10,010 nucleotides of DNA. Origin: an uncultured Ruminococcus sp. Lineage in GTDB: Bacteria; Bacillota; Clostridia; Oscillospirales; Ruminococcaceae. Made by a program: the position numbers and the translations under genes. Shown here piece after piece: positions 1 through 6,856 of this stretch; position 1 is the stretch's first letter, and each line of letters begins with the position of its first letter. The stretch covers positions 1 to 10,010 of the forward strand of contig NZ_CALDMP010000029.1 of assembly GCF_937915125.1 (NCBI RefSeq). The letters are read 5' to 3'. The notes under the pieces are model-generated. The model did not search any database, was not told where the DNA came from, and saw only the letters and a list, made by a program, of their open reading frames with translations.

Positions 1-50
1 CATGGCACAACAAGAAAGGTTCCTGCAGAAGTTTTCAAGCAGGAGCGTGA

Positions 51-1067
51 CTATCCCACAGACGCGCCCAGGAAAACATAAGACAACGCCGCGCAGTCCT
101 GGAATGCTGTGTTTCCAATGGCGACAATATTTCCATCCAGTACAATCTGCGTCAAAGACGAACAACCAGAAAAGCATTGCCACGGGATTTCTGTCAAACC
201 TGTGCCAAATGTCACAGCAGTCAAAGAGGCGCAACTGTAGAAGCTGCCCTTACTGAGTTCTGTCAGACTGTCTGGCAGAAGCAGTTCCTGCAACGATGTG
301 CAATCCCGGAAAGCAAACTGTCCGATGGAAACAAGACCTTCCGGGAACGAAATACCTGTCAATGCTGTGCAGCCATAAAATGCAGAATCTCCGATTTTTG
401 TCAGATTCCGGGAAAGATCCATATGGGTCAGACTGCTGCAGTTCTGGAATGCCGATGCACCGATACTGGTCACACTGTCCGGCAAGACAAGAGATGAAAA
501 CTGACAACCGGAAAAAGCAGAAGCGTTAATGGAAGTCAGGTTTTCAGAAAAGCGGATAGTTTCCGCAGCAGTCCCCTGAAATGCATATCTGCCAATTCTG
601 GTTACACTATCTGCCATGTATATGTCTTTCAGAGCGTACAAATTGTAGAACGCGTAATCCCCGATGGAGGTAATTCCGTCCTGCACCTGTACTGCTGTGA
701 TTTCCGACAAATAGTCATGCCACGGCGTATCCATGGACATTTCCGTTTCGTGGGGCTGCACAAGCGGATCGGGATTGGTGTAGGTTTCGTAAAAATCATC
801 AATGGCGGCAGTGGTTGCTCCTTCCTTCGGCGAAAGGAGCAGAGTGTGATCTGCGGTCACCGCCCAGTGAATCTGGTTATAATCGCCTTCGGATAGAACA
901 AATTCCGTTGCAGAAGCCATCATATCGGACAAGATGTTTTCTGTAGAAGAAGTAACGATATCTGTTTTCAAAACGTTTTCTGCACTACTATCTTTAAATA
1001 TAGCTACTCGCTCTAACAGCAACAAAGACATAACTCCTGCAAGTGTTCTTGCAATTTTTTTATTCAT
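51..1067 (-). CDS. Secreted BspA-like leucine-rich-repeat surface protein, possibly 3'-truncated
   Basis: Predicted extracellular protein of 338 residues. The start ATG follows a good ribosome site (AAGGAGAG, 5 bases before it). Residues 1-25 have a lysine start and a hydrophobic core (LAGVMSLLLL), as in a signal peptide. From about residue 130 to the end there are roughly nine repeats of the Treponema/BspA LRR_5 type, with the recurring pattern SVTSIG.xAFxxCxSL, for example SIGASAFQNCSSLTHMDL. Such repeats form a curved solenoid and usually serve adhesion or protein binding on the cell surface. No dockerin, sortase motif or catalytic domain is visible. The protein stops (TAG at 51-53) right after GASVG, in the middle of a repeat. 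Past the stop, the +1 frame reads ENFCRNLS, resembling the C-x-x-L part of the repeat, so the gene may be frameshifted and continue beyond the window. Family is clear; intactness is not. Confidence 0.8.
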   Translation of the reverse strand: MNKKIARTLAGVMSLLLLERVAIFKDSSAENVLKTDIVTSSTENILSDMMASATEFVLSEGDYNQIHWAVTADHTLLLSPKEGATTAAIDDFYETYTNPDPLVQPHETEMSMDTPWHDYLSEITAVQVQDGITSIGDYAFYNLYALKDIYMADSVTRIGRYAFQGTAAETIRFSENLTSINASAFSGCQFSSLVLPDSVTSIGASAFQNCSSLTHMDLSRNLTKIGDSAFYGCTALTGISFPEGLVSIGQFAFRDCTSLQELLLPDSLTELSKGSFYSCASLTAVTFGTGLTEIPWQCFSGCSSLTQIVLDGNIVAIGNTAFQDCAALSYVFLGASVG

Positions 1068-1095
1068 CTATTCTCTCCTTGTTCTCGAAAATTAT

Positions 1096-1257
1096 TTACA
1101 TTTTCCCAACAGAAACATTGCTGCTAGAGAATACTATGCAATCTCCAATATCAGAGCAAATTGTGTCAACTGAAAAATGAGCAGCTATACTGCTGCAAAC
1201 ATTTCTGCTATCATCACAATAATTGCTCGAATATGATAAACACAATGTTTTTTTCAT
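1096..1257 (-). CDS. Possible 53-residue cysteine/serine-rich small ORF
   Basis: An open frame of 53 codons runs from ATG at 1257 to TAA at 1096, ending 28 bases before the BspA-like start. The product begins MKKTLCLSYSSNYC and has five cysteines (6, 14, 21, 34, 40) and many serines. It has no hydrophobic signal segment and I recognise no family. The ribosome site is poor (GAGATTGG just before the ATG). Coding is uncertain: it may be a short precursor peptide, a leader, or chance in AT-rich intergenic DNA. Confidence 0.22.
   Translation of the reverse strand: MKKTLCLSYSSNYCDDSRNVCSSIAAHFSVDTICSDIGDCIVFSSSNVSVGKM
1131..1159 (-). promoter_or_regulatory. Candidate promoter of the BspA-like gene
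   Basis: On the minus strand, TTGCTC (1154-1159) and TAGTAT (1131-1136) are separated by 17 bases, about 65 bases upstream of the ATG. The match to the housekeeping consensus is moderate. It lies inside the possible small ORF at 1096-1257, so at most one of the two may be meaningful. Confidence 0.3.
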
Positions 1258-1265
1258 CCAATCTC

Positions 1266-1340
1266 TTAGAATCTGTCTTCAAAAGAAATGCATACTGCTG
1301 TAAACAAAATAGCCTCTATCAATATTCCAATTAAAAGCAT
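1266..1340 (-). CDS. Possible 24-residue hydrophobic peptide ORF
   Basis: ATG at 1340 to TAA at 1266 gives a 24-residue peptide, MLLIGILIEAILFTAVCISF plus EDRF, shaped like one membrane helix with a charged tail. The purine-rich AGGGA lies very close to the ATG (about 2-3 bases). It directly precedes the other small ORF on the same strand and lies 21 bases from the MITE end. Membrane-spanning micropeptides and type I toxins have this form, but I recognise no family and chance is a real possibility. Confidence 0.2.
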   Translation of the reverse strand: MLLIGILIEAILFTAVCISFEDRF

Positions 1341-1361
1341 CGTCCCTACACACAAAAATGT

Positions 1362-1540
1362 TGAGGCAACACCGCACAAAGAACGCCTAGCGACTTTGCA
1401 CGTCATATGTCTGCTTATTTTCCGTCATTTTTTATAAAAATGCTCGTGAATACATAAATTATTCACTACGCTTTTTGTTTCATCTGACGAAAAATCTGAC
1501 TGCGCATTTGACGTACAATCTTTGTACGGTATTGCCTCGA
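1362..1540. mobile_element. 179-bp hairpin MITE with IS5-family-like ends
   Basis: The two ends are inverted repeats: TTGAGGCAACACCGCACAAA from 1361 and, reading inward from 1540 on the other strand, TCGAGGCAATACCGTACAAA, 18 of 21 positions alike over the outer 21. Similarity continues inward with gaps (GCACGTCATATG against GTACGTCAAATG; TTTTCCGTCAT against TTTTTCGTCAG) to a central palindrome GTGAATA/TATTCAC at 1446-1466. The whole unit can therefore fold into one long imperfect hairpin. Its outer 17 bases (TGAGGCAACACCGCACA) match the end of the IS5-family element at 4346-4362 at 16 positions. It has no transposase, so it is best read as a non-autonomous element moved by that IS type. No clear target duplication is seen. 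Confidence 0.65.
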
Positions 1541-1771
1541 GCTTATCTGTGTTATACCATAGATACAGGATTCCATTTCTGATAATTGACTGTGCACTTG
1601 GTCTTCTATAGCTAGTCTCAAAATTGTTGCCTTACCCCAACAGCTGAGAACCAACCATGGGAGTCGGAACAGGGGCTTTAAAAACGATTTATATTATCTC
1701 ATAAAATGCAGCCATTGTTCTTGTTATGCGCATATGCAAGATTGAACTTATCTTTGACCACATCATTTCAC
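1541..1771. other. Intergenic stretch without recognised content
   Basis: No convincing gene, RNA or terminator is visible between the MITE and the stop of the dockerin gene. A short minus-strand open frame partly read from the MITE arm (1466-1654) shows no recognisable motif or ribosome site. No T-tract hairpin follows the dockerin gene. Confidence 0.5.
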
Positions 1772-3064
1772 TTATCCAATACTGTCAGCCTTATGCAGCA
1801 GGAACTGGAGCAACACCGTCGCATCGGATATATCGACAATACCGTTACCATCTACATCGCCGTTGGCAGTTTGTGCAGAGGAAAGGAAAACAGAACCTGT
1901 AACTGCCTTGCCAATCATGACGGTATCGGTCAGATCGATATTGTTATCAAGGTTTACATCGCCTGCAAGCACTGCCTGTGCATCTTCTGCCGGAGACACA
2001 TCGGAAATCGGAATCTCTTCCGTTTCTTTCGGTGTCCCGATCACAATTTTCAGCCAGTTTGCAGTTTCGTTGACGCGTGTTGTATCATCAGTATACGCTA
2101 AATTTTTCGGATAAACGTATGTCGGTGAACCAAGTCCGTCTTCGCTGTTTTCAAAGCCCCAAATCCGATTGTGCCGTTCTTTGCTACTGTCAAATCCCAC
2201 ATAATAGACACCCTCCGGTGTATCAGATGAAATGGTCACATCAAAGGAATTCAGCGCATAGGCATCCGACTTTCCCATGAACCATTCTGTTGTACTGTCC
2301 CAGCTATCCAGACTGATAATGGAGGATTCTGTGCAACTGTTTGGAATGGGCGTTCCCTCCGGCAATGTGGGGTCATAGTCATTGATGACAATATGCTCCG
2401 CTTCGTTTACAGGCATATCGTTGATGGTGTATGTCTCTTTGGATATCGCAATGCCTGTTTTGGCATCGTAATCCAGTGAAGCCACATATTCCGTTCCGTC
2501 TTTGTCGGTAAACTTCACCTGATTTTCACCAGCAGCATACAAATCTGCACCTTTAAAATTCTCGTACTGATTCTGATAAGACACCCACCGGGATGTCACA
2601 TAGGATTTGTCTCCCCGATAAGAGAAGTAGGAAAAACAAGTAGGGACAAAATATGCAGTAATATTGGTATCTGCAATCGTTCCATTCTCATTCAGCTTTT
2701 CCAGTGTGAAATCCCGGTTTAATGTATCATTTCTTGTACTCGCATCCGATAAGTTGCTGAATGTAATGTACTTAGTGTCTATGCCCTCTGCATCATATCC
2801 GTCCCACGCAGTTTCCACCGATCCGAGAGTCATGTCCAAAGTATCATTGTCTTCGATAAAGATACCGGCACGGAAGGTATAATCCCCATTCTTCAGATCT
2901 TCAGTTGCGATGTAAACCGTATTTTCATGATCATCAGCTGTGTAAATTGACATATCATAGGCAAATCCATGCCCCTCCGCACTTACCGTGACACCTGTCA
3001 TTGCAAGCGAACTTGTCATAACTGTCAAAGCTGCGATTGCAGCAAATGTTTGATTTGCTTTCAT
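1772..3064 (-). CDS. Secreted dockerin-containing protein of unknown function
   Basis: Exported protein expected to dock onto a cohesin-bearing scaffold. The preferred start is the ATG at 3064 (MKANQTF), because AAGGGGG lies 8 bases before it; the ATG two codons earlier would be only 2-3 bases from that site. This gives 430 residues. A signal peptide spans about the first 29 residues with an AxA-like cleavage site (VSA/EG). The middle, to about residue 355, is acidic, tyrosine/threonine-rich and beta-like, and I recognise no catalytic module. The last ~64 residues form a type I dockerin with two calcium-binding half-repeats, GDVNLDNNIDLTDTVMIGK and GDVDGNGIVDISDATVLLQF. The upstream dockerin remnant's stop TAA overlaps the ribosome site, so the two genes were once an operon. 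Any original promoter beyond 3422 has been lost to the rearrangement. Dockerin assignment is firm; the main-body role is unknown. Confidence 0.88.
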   Translation of the reverse strand: MKANQTFAAIAALTVMTSSLAMTGVTVSAEGHGFAYDMSIYTADDHENTVYIATEDLKNGDYTFRAGIFIEDNDTLDMTLGSVETAWDGYDAEGIDTKYITFSNLSDASTRNDTLNRDFTLEKLNENGTIADTNITAYFVPTCFSYFSYRGDKSYVTSRWVSYQNQYENFKGADLYAAGENQVKFTDKDGTEYVASLDYDAKTGIAISKETYTINDMPVNEAEHIVINDYDPTLPEGTPIPNSCTESSIISLDSWDSTTEWFMGKSDAYALNSFDVTISSDTPEGVYYVGFDSSKERHNRIWGFENSEDGLGSPTYVYPKNLAYTDDTTRVNETANWLKIVIGTPKETEEIPISDVSPAEDAQAVLAGDVNLDNNIDLTDTVMIGKAVTGSVFLSSAQTANGDVDGNGIVDISDATVLLQFLLHKADSIG

Positions 3065-3077
3065 TTGCATTACCCCC

Positions 3078-3422
3078 TTACAAGCTATCTACCAAGTGCA
3101 CCAGGAATTTCAGTAGCAAAAGCGAATCGTTTGTGTCAATTGTGCCATCCTGATTCACATCTGCAGCACATGACTGAGCCGCAGTGGATACTGTAACAGA
3201 ACCGCTTGCCATTTTGGAAAGCAGAACTGCATCCAGAATGTCCAAAGCACCATCCTGATTTACATCGCCCATCAAAACATCTGCTTCCATCTGCATTCCT
3301 GTTTCTGCATAAACGGAAAGCTTTGCTTGATCTTCGGGTGACAGCACATAGAACTGATACAAATCGACATCTGATTCTGCAAAGTTGGCAGAAACATAAT
3401 TGCTGACATCATAGCATGCAGA
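3078..3422 (-). pseudogene. 3' remnant of a second dockerin gene, fused in frame to IS5 DNA
   Basis: The frame encodes about 114 residues, from SACYDVSNYV to the stop at 3078. The C-terminal ~64 residues are a complete type I dockerin with half-repeats GDVNQDGALDILDAVLLSK and ADVNQDGTIDTNDSLLLLK. The segment before it (YQFYVLSPEDQAKLSVYAE) looks like the end of a preceding domain. No signal peptide, start codon with ribosome site or enzyme domain is present, because the DNA upstream of about 3423 is the transposase gene of the IS5-family element. The TTG at 3362 is not a credible start. The open frame runs without a stop from the transposase (VVKKLFGYRKTRY) into the dockerin segment. The original gene therefore lost its 5' part by deletion or recombination. 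The dockerin could only be made as a fusion or from a cryptic start. Confidence 0.78.
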
Positions 3423-4309
3423 ATATCGTGTTTTTCGATACCCAAACAGTTTCTTTACAACTGCGAAAACGTGTTCAACTTTACACCGGACAGACGACTT
3501 CTTGTGTTCAGCTTTTTTGGCGGCATACCGACCGCTTTGGGACAGCTTTTGAATAGTCGATGGTTTCCTGCAAATGAGATATTTGTCTTCTTACCTTTTT
3601 TATTTCGGGTTATTGCTTCCGGACGTTTTTGCGCTCCAATATATCCGCTGTCACCATGCAGTGTGTCCTCCTCGCCATGCATCAGACGGCTCACCGCAGT
3701 CACATCGTGGTCATTTGCAGCTGTTGTATCGACATGATGAACCAGACCACTTTCACGGTCTACGCCAATATGTGCCTTGTATCCGAAGTGCCATGTGTTG
3801 CCCTTTTTCGAGGAATGTGCTTCCGGATCACGCTCTTTCTTCTGATTCTTTGTAGATGAAGGGGCTTCAATAAATGTGGAATCTACAATTGTTCCTTTTT
3901 TCAGAATCAATCCGCGATCTGTCAGAAGCTTGACGATCTCATCAAAAATCTTTTTCTGCAAATCATGTTCTGTCAGAATGTTTCTGAATCGACCGATCGT
4001 ATCGCCGTCAGGAACTTCATCCGGAGAATTGATACAACAGAATGATGTGAACGCACGACTGTCCAGAACCTCATTCATAACCTTCATATCGGCAAGATCA
4101 TATAGATTCTGTAAAATGAAGATTCTCAGCATCAATTCCAGCGGGTAGGGTTTATTGCCGCGCTCTCCTTTGTAATAGAACGGCTGTACAAGTGATATGA
4201 TTTCTTCCCAAGGAATAATCTGATCCATCTTCTCCAGGAATTCTTTTTTATTGGTTCTGGCTGCACCAAATTCATCATTCATTTCTGCCAGTGTCATTTG
4301 TCTGTCCAT
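3423..4309 (-). pseudogene. IS5-family DDE transposase, frameshifted and missing its C-terminus
   Basis: Transposase of the IS5 (DUF772 plus DDE_Tnp_1) type. From the ATG at 4309, residues 1-241 are in one frame. The N-terminal DUF772-like region (YPLELMLRIFILQNLYDLAD) is followed by catalytic D143 (VDSTFI) and D220 (HGDSGYIGA). After KGKK the frame changes: the original frame goes on to an unrelated tail and a stop at 3455, whereas the -1 frame gives PSTIQKLSQSGRYAAKKAEH and then RCKVEHVFAVVKK. That last stretch carries the third catalytic residue in the R-x3-E-x6-K arrangement. One base was lost near 3583-3590. The family sequence is then followed to KTRY at 3423, where it passes into dockerin coding sequence, so about the last 30 or more residues and the distal IS end are absent. 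The product should be inactive. Confidence 0.85.
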
Positions 4310-4315
4310 AATACT

Positions 4316-4344
4316 ATTTTACCATACTTTTTCTCTTTTGGCAA
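4316..4344 (-). promoter_or_regulatory. Promoter of the IS5-family transposase, with no room for a ribosome site
   Basis: TTGCCA (4339-4344) and TAAAAT (4316-4321) are 17 bases apart on the minus strand, with the -35 starting inside the terminal repeat. Only six bases separate the -10 box from the ATG at 4309. Transcription would begin at or next to the start codon, giving a leaderless message. No Shine-Dalgarno sequence is seen. Confidence 0.5.
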
Positions 4345-4362
4345 CTGTGCGGTGTTGTCTCA

Positions 4363-4424
4363 GAAAAGCCAATGATATTCTCAAGGATGCACTTGGTTTT
4401 TTCGCAAAAGACCGGAAGAAGTAA
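4363..4424 (+). pseudogene. IS3-family orfA, C-terminal fragment
   Basis: The last 20 or so codons of an IS3-family OrfA remain, reading RKANDILKDALGFFAKDRKK and a TAA at 4422. OrfA normally supplies the helix-turn-helix and leucine zipper of the OrfAB transposase, but here all upstream codons are replaced by the IS5-family end. The segment TTTTTTCGCAAAAG (about 4398-4410) holds a likely -1 slippage site: shifting there joins the orfA frame to RPEEVKTSERHLFVNEF of orfB. Confidence 0.75.
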
Positions 4425-4474
4425 AGACAAGTGAACGGCACCTGTTCGTCAATGAATTTCGCTGTAAATACGGC

Positions 4475-5314
4475 GTGAAGGCGATATGCAGGTTTCTGAA
4501 GATAAGTGAATCAGGCTATTATCGCTGGCTCAGGAATCAGGACAAACTCGGTGCACGACAGCTTCTTCTGGTCAAAATACAGGGCATATTATCAGAGCAT
4601 CCGGATAACAGGAATTACGGTGTCAGAAGAATACAGACAGCATTATCACAGCGTGGAACTCACGTAAGTCTCAGGACTGTATACAGAACTATGAACGAAG
4701 CAGGACTTGTCCACAGGCATCACAGACCTCACAGTATTACAAAAGCTGACACAGTAACACAGGACAGAGAGAATCTGATAAAGAGGGATTTCAGCGCAGA
4801 GAAGCCGCTGAAGAAGCTCCTTACTGATATCACCGAAGTGCAGTGTTCTGACGGAAAGCTCTATATTTCGCCTGTTCTTGACTGTTTCAACGGTGAAATA
4901 ATTGCACTTGAAATGCGTGATAATATGAAGAAGGAGCTTTGCATAGATACTGTTAAACAGCTTCGTGAGAAGTACGGAAGGCTCGACGGAACGATCCTGC
5001 ATAGCGACCGGGGCTGCCAGTATACGAGCTATGCCTTCCGTCATCCTCTTGTATCAGCAGGGCTTGTCCAGAGCCTCAGCGGAACTGCTCATTGTTATGA
5101 TAATGCACGTATGGAGAGCTTTTTCGCCACATTGAAAAAGGAGAAGCTGTATCAGATGCTGACATACAAAATGAAGCGTGATGAGGTCAAAACCGTAATC
5201 TTCAGATACATCTTCGGTTATTACAATACCCAGAGAATCAACAGCTTTAATGAAGGCGGACTCCCACCTGTGGCACTCAGATCTTACAGAGAGCTTTCTC
5301 ATCACGCCGCCTGA
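4475..5314 (+). CDS. IS3-family OrfB transposase (integrase core)
   Basis: DDE transposase subunit of 279 residues from GTG at 4475. The conserved frame is open further upstream (KTSERHLFVNEFRCKYGVKA, from about 4424), because OrfB of this family is normally made as an OrfAB fusion by -1 frameshifting. The N-terminal HTH_21-like region holds YGVRRIQTAL (about 48-57). The rve integrase core has catalytic D118 (LLTDITEV), D178 (LHSDRGCQYTS) and E214 (DNARMESFFATLKKE), with the closing FGYYNTQRIN signature at about 247-256. The catalytic part is full length. OrfA is truncated by the IS5-family element, so no normal fusion protein can be made from this copy, and its left end is missing. It is the only clear plus-strand gene in the window. 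Confidence 0.9.
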   Translation: MKAICRFLKISESGYYRWLRNQDKLGARQLLLVKIQGILSEHPDNRNYGVRRIQTALSQRGTHVSLRTVYRTMNEAGLVHRHHRPHSITKADTVTQDRENLIKRDFSAEKPLKKLLTDITEVQCSDGKLYISPVLDCFNGEIIALEMRDNMKKELCIDTVKQLREKYGRLDGTILHSDRGCQYTSYAFRHPLVSAGLVQSLSGTAHCYDNARMESFFATLKKEKLYQMLTYKMKRDEVKTVIFRYIFGYYNTQRINSFNEGGLPPVALRSYRELSHHAA

Positions 5315-5365
5315 TATCTGCATAATTCAGATTTTGGGTGTTTTACGACTGCACTTTTCTTGACA

Positions 5366-5383
5366 ATTCCATTACTATCCTCC
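5366..5383 (-). pseudogene. Start of a lost third gene of the kinase operon, cut by IS3
   Basis: On the minus strand, just after the ancestral kinase stop (TAG, 5377-5375), there is GGAGG (5383-5379), six bases, then ATG GAA at 5372-5367, and then the IS3 end. Ideal ribosome-site spacing and tight coupling to the kinase suggest a real downstream gene whose body was removed. Its identity cannot be told from two codons. In relatives of this operon it could be a peptide, exporter or effector, but that is only a guess. Confidence 0.5.
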
Positions 5384-5419
5384 AATGAGATTTTTTATAT
5401 TTTCCGGAATTGTAACTAT

Positions 5420-6829
5420 TCAGTCCCCCAAAGCAAGCTGCCCATGGAACAGGAAGAGCAAAGTATAGAACGCAGTAATACCAGACTTAGCCGCAGTCGA
5501 AGTAAGAGACTTCAAGGTCAGAAAATCTTTAGCACCTTGTTCCGACCGAAAGGTGCCAATTACCTTACTCTTCATTTTCACCATACGAAGATCCCGTTCT
5601 GCCTGATTGTTTGTAAATGGAACGAGTGGATTATCAGCAAAACGGCAGACTTCGTCCTTGTATTTCTGCAAGCGGTCAATCAAAGAACGAATTTTTCCTT
5701 TCTTCGGTCTTCCACGCTGCTCTTTTTCTTTCTTTGGTATTGGATTCATCAGAACTGCCTTTTCCAGAATTGCATCATAATTCTTCTTCAGGTAATCCAT
5801 ATAGTGACGACGTGATCCAATTTCCGGATGCTGATGATAAAATTCGGCAACACGACACATTCCCAGAAGTATATCATAAATTTCTTTCGCCCATGTCTGC
5901 TCCGGATGATTCTCATAGATTCCGGTTAGTTCACGCAGCAAATGTACGCCGCACATGGCATGATCTGCTTTCGTTACCTTGAAATACGATGACCAGAAAT
6001 CATGTACAACGATTCCCGTATAACCGGGAAGAAAACCAATGTCGAGCATTGCTTCTGAGCCACGTTTTTCAGATAGCGCATAGTATGTCAGCTTCGGTGT
6101 GCAGACCACATGAACCCATTGCAGTCCTGCGCTCACTCTTACTCCTGTTTCATCACAATGCACAACAGGATTTTTGTTGATTTTCTGTGGAATCGTCTCC
6201 ACAATCGGCTTGGCGAGATCCGCAGCACTGTGAAGCATATTGGCGACAGTGCCAACGCTTGGTTTGATTCCTGTCAGTCCGTCTATAATCTCACAAAGGT
6301 TCTGCATTGCTACCATTCCCTTGATGTTCAGAACACATATCAATGCTTTCAGCTGATTCCCGTAAGTAACAGTACCTTTCATACCAGCTGGACGTTCTGC
6401 AACTTCATGAATGCCGTTACAGCTGCACTCCAGCATCTGATATTTGACAGTTTCTTTCTTCACAGTGATATCTACGACATAACAGGAATCGTTCACCTTC
6501 AAGTTGGCACAGCTATCCCTATTTGGGCAGTTCTTACAGTGCTCAGGATAGATTCTTTCAATACGATCCGGTTTGTCCAATACAATGCTATGTCCTTTAT
6601 GTCCGGTTTGACCACCAGCCTTTTTCCCACTTTTCTTACGTAAGCTTTTGGGGGATGGTTTTTCATATCCATCCGTAGATGGCGGCTTGCTGCTGTTACG
6701 GCTATTCTGATTCAGTTTTTCCTTCAGCTCAGCGATTTCTGCTTTGGCAGATGCCAGTTCCGCTGTGAGTCTCTCGATGATTTTATTTTGCTCTGCTATG
6801 ATTTCAAGTAACTCTTCATAAGTCGGCAT
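5420..6829 (-). CDS. IS66-family transposase (TnpC type)
   Basis: DDE transposase of 469 residues, full length for the family. It has an N-terminal leucine-zipper-like coiled coil (about 5-40, ELLEIIAEQNKIIERLTAEL) and a basic linker with the family motif NSSKPPSTDG (about 45-54). A small zinc-binding segment has cysteines 98, 101 and 107 (HCKNCPNRDSC). The catalytic core has D226 (HCDETGVR), D277 (VVHDFWSSYF) and E411 (NNQAERDLRMVKMK). The ATG at 6829 follows a GAGGTGGT purine stretch. The stop TGA (5422-5420) lies inside the terminal repeat. No frameshift or lost catalytic residue is seen, so this copy should be active if expressed; the perfect target duplication also suggests a recent arrival. 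No accessory tnpA/tnpB is needed in this subgroup. Confidence 0.95.
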   Translation of the reverse strand: MPTYEELLEIIAEQNKIIERLTAELASAKAEIAELKEKLNQNSRNSSKPPSTDGYEKPSPKSLRKKSGKKAGGQTGHKGHSIVLDKPDRIERIYPEHCKNCPNRDSCANLKVNDSCYVVDITVKKETVKYQMLECSCNGIHEVAERPAGMKGTVTYGNQLKALICVLNIKGMVAMQNLCEIIDGLTGIKPSVGTVANMLHSAADLAKPIVETIPQKINKNPVVHCDETGVRVSAGLQWVHVVCTPKLTYYALSEKRGSEAMLDIGFLPGYTGIVVHDFWSSYFKVTKADHAMCGVHLLRELTGIYENHPEQTWAKEIYDILLGMCRVAEFYHQHPEIGSRRHYMDYLKKNYDAILEKAVLMNPIPKKEKEQRGRPKKGKIRSLIDRLQKYKDEVCRFADNPLVPFTNNQAERDLRMVKMKSKVIGTFRSEQGAKDFLTLKSLTSTAAKSGITAFYTLLFLFHGQLALGD

Positions 6830-6856
6830 ACTGCCACCACCTCTGCTTTTTTTATC

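Larger units (their letters stand above)
3423..4362 (-). mobile_element. IS5-family element, one end lost
   Basis: One terminus is present. On the minus strand the element begins TGAGACAACACCGCACAG (from 4362), matching the ends of the MITE at 1362-1540. The opposite terminus should lie about 100-150 bases beyond the transposase C-terminus but is missing; dockerin DNA starts at about 3422 instead. The retained end abuts codons of IS3 orfA (R/KANDILKDAL) at 4363, so the element inserted into, or recombined with, the IS3 copy. Confidence 0.75.
4363..5365 (+). mobile_element. IS3-family element, 5'-truncated
   Basis: The right end is inferred at 5365, where the sequence reads GCACTTTTCTTGACA; reading inward it begins TGTCAAGAAAAGTGC, with the TG start usual for this family. 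The left end and most of orfA are lost at the junction with the IS5-family terminus (4362/4363), so a target duplication cannot be tested. Outside the right end lies the ATG of a gene that followed the histidine kinase. Confidence 0.7.

Noticed and set aside
1466..1654. 62-codon minus-strand open frame crossing the MITE border
   Set aside because: About half is read from the MITE arm, there is no ribosome site, and no motif is recognisable. Best taken as chance.
1772..3064. A glycoside hydrolase or other plant-wall enzyme in the dockerin protein
   Set aside because: The dockerin suggests cellulosome-type attachment, but no catalytic motif of a known enzyme family could be recognised in the first 355 residues.
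3078..3362. A stand-alone 94-residue dockerin protein starting at TTG 3362
   Set aside because: No ribosome site precedes the TTG, and the frame stays open through 3422 into transposase sequence. It is a gene remnant rather than a free dockerin.
4646..5044. Long open frame antisense to the IS3 orfB gene
   Set aside because: It is the complementary frame of a clear integrase core, with no motif or ribosome site of its own. The same holds for the other antisense frames within the IS66, dockerin and BspA-like genes.
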